Origin: JBGTLW01 sp964614575
GTDB lineage: Bacteria > Planctomycetota > Phycisphaerae > Phycisphaerales > Phycisphaeraceae
NCBI GenBank assembly: GCA_964614575.1
Contig: CAZTLX010000194.1
Location: forward strand, 1-8,367
DNA length: 8,367 nucleotides
Direction: 5' to 3'
The position numbers were made by a program, and so were the translations under genes. Under the pieces are notes generated by a model. It ran no database searches. It was given only the letters and a program-made list of their open reading frames with translations, and had not been told where the DNA came from. How positions within the stretch are numbered: position 1 is the first letter of the stretch; every line of letters starts with the position of its first letter. Below are positions 1 through 5,903 of the stretch, in pieces.

Positions 1-351
1 CGCTACATCGCCAAGAACATCGTCGCCGCCGGCATCGCCGACGAGTGCGAGGTGCAGCTTAGCTACGCGATCGGTTACCCCGAGCCGACCAGCGTGTATA
101 TCGACACCTTCGGCAGCGCGAAGATCGATGACGCGAAGATCAGCCGGCTGGTCCGCGAGCACTTCCCGCTGACGCCCGGCAAGATCATCGAGCACCTCAA
201 GCTTCGCAACCCGATCTTCCTGGAGACGGCGGCGCACGGGCACTTCGGGCGCACGCCACGGAAGGTCAAAGTCAACGGCAAGACGGTCGAGACCTTCACG
301 TGGGAGAAGACCGACATGGCCGCGAAACTCCAGAAGGCCGCGGGGCTTTAA
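1..351 (+). CDS. metK: S-adenosylmethionine synthase, C-terminal part (5' end outside window)
   Basis: This is the last 116 residues of methionine adenosyltransferase, the cytosolic enzyme that makes S-adenosylmethionine from methionine and ATP. The frame is open from base 1, so the start lies upstream. Recognisable C-terminal family features are RYIAKNIVAAG near the window start, QLSYAIGYPEPTSV, the ETAAHGHFGR block at about residues 74-83 of the visible part, and the terminal WEKTD...AAGL. Between GHFGR and WEKTD there are 16 residues, where E. coli MetK has 4 (EHFP), so a small lysine-rich loop is inserted; this may be ordinary variation in the lineage. The stop is TAA at 349-351. It is followed at once by a G-rich repeat region and then ptsI on the same strand. 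Identification is confident; only the missing N-terminus limits it. Confidence 0.95.
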   Translation, partial: RYIAKNIVAAGIADECEVQLSYAIGYPEPTSVYIDTFGSAKIDDAKISRLVREHFPLTPGKIIEHLKLRNPIFLETAAHGHFGRTPRKVKVNGKTVETFTWEKTDMAAKLQKAAGL

Positions 352-355
352 TGAA

Positions 356-379
356 GGGGGCGGGGTACGGGGATCAGGG
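356..379 (+). other. Putative G-quadruplex motif just after metK stop
   Basis: Four runs of three or more G lie on the + strand at 356-360, 362-365, 369-372 and 377-379, separated by loops of 1, 3 and 4 nt. This meets the standard G3+N1-7 pattern. It begins 5 nt after the metK stop, so it would lie in the metK 3' UTR. The last two runs belong to the heptad repeat described separately. Whether it folds in vivo cannot be told from the sequence. Confidence 0.5.
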
Positions 380-443
380 ATCAGGTCCAGACCCGTTGGG
401 TTTGTGACTTTCCCCGGATCCCCGGTCCCTGATCCTTGGACCC
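370..443. repeat. Heptad repeat clusters (GGGWYCR) in inverted orientation
   Basis: On the + strand, GGGATCA occurs twice in tandem at 370-376 and 377-383. On the - strand, four consecutive 7-bp units fill 416-443 (437-443, 430-436, 423-429, 416-422) and match the consensus GGGWYCR with two single-base departures. The two clusters pair as an imperfect inverted repeat: 371-382 against 424-435 gives a 12-bp stem with one G-U pair and a loop of about 41 nt. There is no T-tract, so it is not a classical intrinsic terminator. The same heptad family occurs inside dxr at 5041-5068. In-frame translation of this stretch from the GTG at 404 would add 16 repeat-derived residues to ptsI. Confidence 0.7.
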
Positions 444-451
444 TTAGCGCC

Positions 452-2221
452 ATGCAGATCAAGAAAGGCATACCGGTTTCGCCCGGCATCGCCATCGCGG
501 AGGCGATGGTGCTTGATGCGCAGGACCAGCCGGTGCCGCGGCGCTCGATCCCGATGTCGCGCGTCGCCGCCGAGGCGGCGCGGCTGGACAGCGCGATCAA
601 GGCCTCCATCAAGGAGATCCAGGAGCTGCGCAAGCAGACCGCGGCGGCGCTGGGCGAGAAGATGGCCGACATCTTCGGCACCCACGCGATGCTGCTGGCC
701 GACCCGTCGCTGACCGGGCAGTTCACCTCGATGATGCGCAACGAGCGCGTCACCGCGGAGTACGCGGTGTACGCCACGCTGCAGGCCCAGGCGCAGGCTT
801 TGCTGGCCTCGGACAACGACTACCTGCGCGAACGCGCGCGGGACTTCAAGGACCTCGAACGCCGGATGCTGCGCCACCTGACCGGCGGGACCCGCAACCT
901 CCTGGCGGAGCTGGATCGGCCGGCGATCATCGTCGCCCACGACCTGACCCCCAGCCAGACCGCCGCGCTCGACAAGGACAAGATCAAGGCCATCGCCACC
1001 GACGCCGGCGGCCGCACCAGCCACACCGCCATCCTCGCCCACGCGCTGGGTATCCCGGCGATCGTCGGCCTCGAAGACATCACCTCGCGCGTCTCCGGCG
1101 GCGAGACGATCATCATCGACGGCAACCGCGGGGTCGTGGTCATCGAGCCCGACGCCGCCGAGCTGATGGACTACCGCCAGCAGGAGCGCAAGCTCGCCAG
1201 CTTCGTGCAGACCCTCGGGGAGCTGCGCGATCTGCCGGCGGTCACGCGTGACGGGCAGATGATCACGCTCTGCGCCAACATCGAGTTCCCCAGCGAGATC
1301 GCGGCCGCGGTCCGCAACGGCGCCCAGGGCATCGGCCTCTACCGCACCGAGTTCCAGTTCCTCGCCTCCGACCACGAGCCGAGCGAGGAGGAACAATACC
1401 AGCACTTCGTCGAGGCGATCGACCTGCTGGGCGGCAAGACACTGACGGTCCGCACGCTGGACCTGGGCGCGGACAAGATCAGCCGCTCGGTCGAATCGAT
1501 CACGCCTCACGCCGAGCCCAACCCGTTCCTGGGCTGCCGGTCGATCCGCCTGTGCCTGCAGAACCTGCCGCTGTTCAAGACGCAGTTGCGGGCGATCCTG
1601 CGGGCCTCTGCGCACGGGCCGGTGCGGATCATGTTCCCGCTCATCAGCCACGTGATGGAGCTGCGGCAGGCGCGGATGATTTTGTCCGATGTGCGCGAGG
1701 ACCTGGACGACGCGGGCATCACCTACGCGCCCGAGATCCCGATCGGCATGATGGTCGAGGTGCCCTCGGCGGCGCTGCAGGCGCGGACGTTCACCCGCGA
1801 GGTGGACTTCTTCTCGATCGGCACCAACGACCTGATCCAGTACACCGTCGCGGTCGATCGGTCCAACGAGCGGATCGCGAGTCTGTATTCGGCGGCGCAC
1901 CCGGCGGTGGTGTCGCTGCTGCGGGAGGTGATCAAAGCCGCCAATCGCTCGGAAACCGAAGTGAGCCTCTGCGGCGAGATGGCGTCGCAGCCGGAATTCG
2001 TCATGCTGCTGCTGGGCCTGGGCCTGCGCCACTTCTCCATCACGCCCCCGGCCATCCCGGAGATCAAGAAGGTCATCCGGTCGGTCCGGATCGATGATTG
2101 CAACAAGGTGGCCCGCAAGGTCGCCACGTTTGATTCGGACCGCGAGGTGCTCAACTACCTGCGCGATCAGATCGGAAGAGTTATGCCCGAGGTCTTCGGT
2201 GGGCGTTCCATCGGAGTCTGA
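452..2221 (+). CDS. ptsI: Phosphoenolpyruvate-protein phosphotransferase (PTS enzyme I)
   Basis: Cytosolic enzyme I takes phosphate from PEP onto an active-site histidine and passes it to HPr (or NPr). The protein has 589 residues from the ATG at 452; E. coli enzyme I has 575. The phosphohistidine motif GGRTSHTAILAHALGIPAIVG places the active His at residue 191 (E. coli 189). In the C-terminal PEP-binding barrel, GIGLYRTEF gives Arg298, RTLDLGADK gives Arg334, GMMVEVPSAA gives Glu436, FFSIGTNDL gives Asp460 and SLCGEMA gives the catalytic Cys507. All keep near E. coli spacing, so the enzyme should be active. There is no N-terminal GAF domain, so it is not a PtsP type. A GTG at 404 would extend the protein, but those 16 residues are encoded by heptad repeat, whereas MQIKKGIPVSPGIAIAEA is a normal enzyme I N-terminus. 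No clear Shine-Dalgarno precedes 452. No HPr gene or permease is visible, so partners must lie elsewhere; the role could be regulatory or sugar uptake. Confidence 0.96.
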   Translation: MQIKKGIPVSPGIAIAEAMVLDAQDQPVPRRSIPMSRVAAEAARLDSAIKASIKEIQELRKQTAAALGEKMADIFGTHAMLLADPSLTGQFTSMMRNERVTAEYAVYATLQAQAQALLASDNDYLRERARDFKDLERRMLRHLTGGTRNLLAELDRPAIIVAHDLTPSQTAALDKDKIKAIATDAGGRTSHTAILAHALGIPAIVGLEDITSRVSGGETIIIDGNRGVVVIEPDAAELMDYRQQERKLASFVQTLGELRDLPAVTRDGQMITLCANIEFPSEIAAAVRNGAQGIGLYRTEFQFLASDHEPSEEEQYQHFVEAIDLLGGKTLTVRTLDLGADKISRSVESITPHAEPNPFLGCRSIRLCLQNLPLFKTQLRAILRASAHGPVRIMFPLISHVMELRQARMILSDVREDLDDAGITYAPEIPIGMMVEVPSAALQARTFTREVDFFSIGTNDLIQYTVAVDRSNERIASLYSAAHPAVVSLLREVIKAANRSETEVSLCGEMASQPEFVMLLLGLGLRHFSITPPAIPEIKKVIRSVRIDDCNKVARKVATFDSDREVLNYLRDQIGRVMPEVFGGRSIGV

Positions 2222-2337
2222 CCTCGGCGAAAGCACACCGGCCCGCCGCTCGCCGCGCAGCGTCAAACCTGCGGCTGGAGCGAAGGCCCACACGAAAGGG
2301 TCCGGAGCCGCCGAACCGCGGCCGCGGACAAATCGTT

Positions 2338-4533
2338 TTGCCTAAGAAAGAAATGCTGATCAACTACGTCCCCGGCGAGGAGTGCCGCATCGCCATCGTC
2401 GAGGACGGGACGCTCGAAGAGTTCTACCAGGAACGCGCCTCTTCCGAGAGCCACGTCTCGAACATCTACAAGGGCCGCGTCACCAACGTCGAGCCGTCGA
2501 TCCAGGCGGCGTTCGTCGATTTCGGGCTCGAACGCAACGGGTTCCTGCACATCTCCGATGTCCACCCGATGTACTTCCCCGGCAAGGACCGCGAGGAGTT
2601 CGAGCAGGTCGGCTCCAAGACGCCCCGCCGCGACCGCCCGCCGATCCAGAAGTGCTTCCGCCGCGGCCAGGAGGTGCTGGTGCAGGTGCTCAAGGAGGGC
2701 ATCGGCACCAAGGGCCCGACCGTCACCAGCTATCTGTCCATCCCCGGCCGGTTCCTGGTCATGATGCCCTACATGCAGCGGCTCGGCGTCTCCCGCAAGG
2801 TCGATGACGACGACGCCCGCAAGCAGATGCGCGACATCCTCAAGGACCTGGACCCGCCCAAGGAGTTCGGGTTCATCGTCCGCACCGCCGGCATCGGCCA
2901 GCCCAAGACCGACCTCAAGCGCGACCTGGCCTACCTCACCCGCCTCTGGAAAGCCATCGAGCAGAAGCGCAAGAGCAGCGGACGCGTGGGCGAGCTCTAC
3001 GCCGAATCGGACCTGGTCATCCGCACCATCCGCGACGTGTTCACGACCGACATCGACCGCATCGTGGTCGATGATCTGGATGCGGCGCGGCGGGCGCAGG
3101 ATTTCCTCAACGTCGCCAACCCGCGCAGCAAGAGCAAGGTGGTCTATTACGAAGACCCGGTCCCGCTGTTCCACCGCTTCGATATCGAGCCGCAGATCGA
3201 AAATATCGCCTCGCATGAGGTGCCGCTGCGCTCGGGCGGGGCGCTGGTGATCGACCAGACCGAGGCGCTGGTGGCGATCGACGTGAACTCCGGCAAGAGC
3301 CGCGAGGCCCGCGACGCGGAGACCAACGCGTTCAAGACCAACGAAGAGGCGGTGGACGAGATCTGCCGGCAGCTTCGGCTGCGCGACATGGGGGGGCTGG
3401 TGGTGCTGGACCTGATCGACATGCTCGCCGCCAAGCATCGGCGTTCGATCGAGCAGCGGCTGCGCAACAACCTCAAGCGCGACCGCGCCCGCACCCGGGT
3501 CGGGCCGATCAGCCAGTTCGGGCTGGTCGAGATGACGCGGCAGCGCATGCGCCCGTCGCTGCGCAAGAGCATGTACGCCGACTGCCACCACTGCGCCGGG
3601 CGGGGCTACAACGCCAGCGTCGAATCGGTCGTGCTCGACGTGATGCGTCGGCTGGCCCTGGCGATGCATCACGAAGGCGTCGCCCGCATCGACCTGACCA
3701 TCAGCCCCGATGTCGCCTTTCACCTGCTCAACCGCAAGCGAGCCGAGCTGACCCATCTCGAACAACGCCACCACATCCACGTGCTGGTCCGCGTCGGTGG
3801 GCAGACGGTCGATTACGTCCACATCGAGGCTTTCAATGAGCGCGGCGGGGTGCTCGACGTCGCCTACGAAAAGGGCGGCAGAAAACTCGCCAAGCCCACC
3901 GACTCCACCTTCCGCGAGCTCGACGACCAAAGCCTGCCCGAAGACCTGCGCGAAGACGAGGTCTTCGATGAAGACGAAGAGATGATCGAATCCGATTCGC
4001 GCGACGATGACGCCCCGTCCGACGCGGTCGCGGAGGCAGATGCAGACGCGGACGCGGACACGGACGCAGAAACCGGCACGCGTGCCGGCGCACGCGAAGA
4101 TGCCTCCGCGGCCTCCGGCGAGGACGCGGAGGGCTCGAAGCGCAAGCGCCGCCGCCGTCGCCGCGGCCGTGGCCGGGGCAAAAAATCCGACGACGGCGAC
4201 GACACCCCCGCGGCCGATCAGCCCGGTGAGGCGGAGCAGGCCGACTCGGGGCAGGACAGGCAGACCGCGGCGCAGCGCGATCCCAGCGCGTCCGCAGACG
4301 ACAAGCCTTCCGAGGATGAAGGCGGGTCCAAGAAGAAGCGTCGGCGTCGGCGGGGCGGTCGCGGGCGTCGCAAGAAGACGTCGGATGACGGCGGCGAGGA
4401 CCCCCGCAACGATGCAGAAGCCTCCGCGGACAAGCCCGCCCCACGCGCCGCCGCCGAGTCCGAGAGCGGCTACGCCAATCGGTTGATCGGCGACAGGAGC
4501 GGCTACAACACCGGCGGGGAGGCCGACGCGTGA
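2338..4533 (+). CDS. rne: Ribonuclease E/G (Rne/Rng family) with acidic/Arg-rich tail
   Basis: Endoribonuclease for mRNA decay and rRNA/tRNA processing, 731 residues from TTG 2338. The N-terminus MPKKEMLIN fits the family; an ATG at 2353 (MLIN...) is possible, and neither start has a strong Shine-Dalgarno. An S1 RNA-binding domain spans about residues 38-140 (NIYKGRVTNVEPSIQAAFVD). The 5'-monophosphate sensor motif VRTAG puts Arg182-Thr183 in place. The DNase I-like catalytic aspartates are Asp315 (VAIDVNSG) and Asp358 (VVLDLIDM), 43 apart as in E. coli RNase E (303/346). The zinc-link CHHC is Cys416/Cys419, 58 beyond Asp358, also as in E. coli. After about residue 540 the tail is low-complexity: acidic, with two near-identical Arg-rich blocks at about 599-616 and 663-680 that are likely to bind RNA. 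The E. coli degradosome scaffold is not recognisable, so E versus G is undecided. The gene follows ptsI by 116 bp with no gene between, and its stop overlaps dxr. Confidence 0.93.
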   Translation: MPKKEMLINYVPGEECRIAIVEDGTLEEFYQERASSESHVSNIYKGRVTNVEPSIQAAFVDFGLERNGFLHISDVHPMYFPGKDREEFEQVGSKTPRRDRPPIQKCFRRGQEVLVQVLKEGIGTKGPTVTSYLSIPGRFLVMMPYMQRLGVSRKVDDDDARKQMRDILKDLDPPKEFGFIVRTAGIGQPKTDLKRDLAYLTRLWKAIEQKRKSSGRVGELYAESDLVIRTIRDVFTTDIDRIVVDDLDAARRAQDFLNVANPRSKSKVVYYEDPVPLFHRFDIEPQIENIASHEVPLRSGGALVIDQTEALVAIDVNSGKSREARDAETNAFKTNEEAVDEICRQLRLRDMGGLVVLDLIDMLAAKHRRSIEQRLRNNLKRDRARTRVGPISQFGLVEMTRQRMRPSLRKSMYADCHHCAGRGYNASVESVVLDVMRRLALAMHHEGVARIDLTISPDVAFHLLNRKRAELTHLEQRHHIHVLVRVGGQTVDYVHIEAFNERGGVLDVAYEKGGRKLAKPTDSTFRELDDQSLPEDLREDEVFDEDEEMIESDSRDDDAPSDAVAEADADADADTDAETGTRAGAREDASAASGEDAEGSKRKRRRRRRGRGRGKKSDDGDDTPAADQPGEAEQADSGQDRQTAAQRDPSASADDKPSEDEGGSKKKRRRRRGGRGRRKKTSDDGGEDPRNDAEASADKPAPRAAAESESGYANRLIGDRSGYNTGGEADA
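4036..4071 (+). repeat. Hexanucleotide repeat in RNase E/G coding tail
   Basis: Six in-frame hexamers close to GCRGAY lie here, encoding alternating Ala/Thr and Asp/Glu within the acidic part of the tail. The third and fourth units are identical. The tract keeps frame, so length changes by whole units would only lengthen or shorten the acidic linker. Confidence 0.6.
4132..4401 (+). repeat. Duplicated Arg-rich/Asp-rich module in RNase E/G tail
   Basis: Two related coding modules begin at 4132 (residue 599) and 4324 (residue 663). Each reads Gly-Ser-Lys, then K/R and five or six Arg, a Gly-Arg stretch, Lys-Lys, and then SDDGDD or SDDGGED. The 64-residue period and shared order of basic then acidic blocks point to an internal duplication. 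The codons differ (CGC-rich in the first, CGT/CGG-rich in the second), so it is either old or maintained by selection on the protein. Confidence 0.6.
4516..4522 (+). promoter_or_regulatory. Shine-Dalgarno for dxr inside the end of the RNase gene
   Basis: GGGGAGG lies 7 nt before the GTG at 4530. It is the clearest ribosome-binding site in the window and fixes the dxr start on the GTG that overlaps the upstream TGA (GTGA, 4530-4533). This arrangement suggests translational coupling. Confidence 0.75.
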
Positions 4534-5789
4534 GCAGCCTCTCGTCCCGCCCGCGACGCGTGATCGTGCTCGGCTCGACCGGGTCGATCGGCGTCAACGC
4601 GCTGGCGGTCATCGATCACCTGGCCCGCGTCAACGGCTTGCCGTTCGAGGTGGTCGGTCTCTCGGCCGGCCGCTCCGCCAAGCCGCTCATCGAGCAGGCG
4701 CGGCGCTGCCACGTCAAGCACGTGGCGGTCAGCGATGCGCGGGCAGCCGACGAGGTGCGCTCGGCCCTGCCCGGCGTCACGGTCTTCGCCGGCGAGGGCT
4801 GCAACCGCAAGCTGGTCGAAGCGATCGACGATGCGACGGATGTCGTCGCCGCGGTCGTCGGCGCGGCCGGGCTGCCCGCCGCGATCGCCGCGGCCAAGCG
4901 CGGCTTGCGCATCTGTCTGGCAAACAAAGAGACCCTCGTCGCCGCGGGTGAGTTGATCACCCCGCTGATCCGCCAGCACGGCGCAACGCTGCTGCCGGTC
5001 GATTCGGAGCACTCGGCGATCTTCCAGTGCCTGCATCCGGGGGATCAGGGTTCAGGGATCGGGGACCAGCAAACGGCGAAACTCGATGTCAGTTCCGTTC
5101 GCCGGATTGTGTTGACCGCGTCGGGCGGGCCGTTCCGCGAAGCCGACGCGCAGACCATCGCCAACGCCACGCCCGAGCAGGCGCTGCGGCACCCGACGTG
5201 GGACATGGGTCCGAAGATCACCATCGACTCGGCAACGATGATGAACAAGGCGCTCGAGATCATCGAGGCGCACTGGCTCTTCGGGCTTGCGGGCGAGAAG
5301 ATCGACGTGATCGTCCACCCCGAGTCGGTGGTCCACAGCTTCGTGGAGTTCACGGACCACTCGGTGCTGGCCCAGTTGGGCCCGCCGGACATGCGGACGC
5401 CGATCCAGTACGCGTTGACCTGGCCGCAGCGCGCCGGCGGGGTGAGCCGGCCGATGGACTGGTCGGCCTTGAGCCGCTTGAACTTTCAACCGGCGGACTT
5501 TGCGCGTTTCCCGGCGTTGAAGCTGGCGTATGAGGTGATCGAAGCGGGGGGCACGGCGGGGGCGGTGCTCAACGCGGCGAACGAGGCGGCGGTGGGGGCT
5601 TTCCTCGAACGCCGCATCCGCTTCGGGCGTATCGTGGAACTGGCGGCCGAGGCCCTGAGCGCGGTCCCGATCCGGCCGATCGATTGTCTGGAGACGGTCA
5701 TGGAAGCCGATAAACAGGCCAGGGCCTTCGTGAACGAACAGATCGAAAAAGCGGTTGAGCCGCAAATGAACGCAAATCAACACGAATAG
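4530..5789 (+). CDS. dxr: 1-deoxy-D-xylulose 5-phosphate reductoisomerase
   Basis: Cytosolic enzyme of the MEP isoprenoid pathway; it converts DXP to 2-C-methyl-D-erythritol 4-phosphate with NADPH and a divalent metal. The protein has 419 residues (E. coli 398). The NADPH-binding loop GSTGSIG is residues 15-21, LANKET follows, and the metal-binding VDSEHSA gives Asp158 and Glu160 (E. coli 150/152). SGGPFRE, SATMMNKALEIIEAHW, HPESVVHS and LGPPDMRTPIQYA are all present, so it should be active. Start GTG 4530 overlaps the RNase stop and has a good Shine-Dalgarno. There are two oddities. Residues 171-180 (Gly/Asp/Gln/Ser-rich) are encoded by four GGGWYCR heptads, inserted in a loop whose length varies between DXRs. 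The last nine residues (411-419, ending MNANQHE) and the stop lie in the left arm of a decamer inverted repeat, so the ancestral C-terminus was probably near residue 409. rseP follows 114 bp on. Confidence 0.96.
   Translation: MSSLSSRPRRVIVLGSTGSIGVNALAVIDHLARVNGLPFEVVGLSAGRSAKPLIEQARRCHVKHVAVSDARAADEVRSALPGVTVFAGEGCNRKLVEAIDDATDVVAAVVGAAGLPAAIAAAKRGLRICLANKETLVAAGELITPLIRQHGATLLPVDSEHSAIFQCLHPGDQGSGIGDQQTAKLDVSSVRRIVLTASGGPFREADAQTIANATPEQALRHPTWDMGPKITIDSATMMNKALEIIEAHWLFGLAGEKIDVIVHPESVVHSFVEFTDHSVLAQLGPPDMRTPIQYALTWPQRAGGVSRPMDWSALSRLNFQPADFARFPALKLAYEVIEAGGTAGAVLNAANEAAVGAFLERRIRFGRIVELAAEALSAVPIRPIDCLETVMEADKQARAFVNEQIEKAVEPQMNANQHE
5039..5068 (+). repeat. Four GGGWYCR heptads (G-quadruplex motif) inside dxr
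   Basis: Four 7-bp units lie in perfect phase at 5041-5047, 5048-5054, 5055-5061 and 5062-5068, all matching GGGWYCR. They encode Dxr residues 171-180 in frame. G runs at 5039-5043, 5048-5050, 5055-5057 and 5061-5064 with loops of 4, 4 and 3 nt meet the canonical G-quadruplex pattern on the coding strand. The same family occurs between metK and ptsI. Confidence 0.75.
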
Positions 5790-5889
5790 AATGCCAAACC
5801 GTCGCACCCTGAAAGAACATCCGGTATGTGTTGCCCCCCACATATGACTGACCGGTCTTGATTTGCGTTTATTCGCGTTCATTCGCGGC
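5759..5889. repeat. Inverted-repeat element of 10-bp units between dxr and rseP
   Basis: Two 29-bp arms, 5759-5787 and 5861-5889, are inverted copies matching at 24 of 29 positions; four of the five differences are transitions. Within each arm the sequence repeats with a 10-bp period (about GCRAATVAAC). The 73 bp between the arms include a small hairpin (TATGTG at 5825-5830 with CACATA at 5839-5844). The left arm supplies the last codons of dxr and runs into its stop; the right arm ends 14 bp before the rseP start. No open reading frame for a transposase and no clear target-site duplication are seen. It could be a MITE-like or REP-like element, or two independent repeat copies. Confidence 0.7.
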
Positions 5890-5903
5890 CAAGAAAAAAT
5901 ACC

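Noticed and set aside
404..451. GTG start giving ptsI 16 extra residues
   Set aside because: The extension is encoded by heptad repeat and does not resemble an enzyme I N-terminus, while the ATG at 452 gives a standard one.
352..451. Intrinsic terminator after metK
   Set aside because: The heptad stem has a 41-nt loop and no following T-run, so it does not fit the usual Rho-independent pattern.
374..2293. 639-codon open frame on the - strand opposite ptsI
   Set aside because: Its translation is Arg/Asp/His/Val-rich with no recognisable domain, as expected from the antisense of a high-GC gene. ptsI on the + strand has every catalytic residue of its family.
2316..2327. 12-bp GC palindrome CCGCGGCCGCGG before the RNase gene
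   Set aside because: It is pure GC in a very GC-rich background, so chance is likely; it has no T-tract and no other sign of a terminator or operator.
2263..3930. 555-codon open frame on the - strand opposite the RNase gene
   Set aside because: This is an antisense shadow of high-GC coding DNA. The + strand frame carries the complete RNase E/G catalytic and zinc-link motifs.
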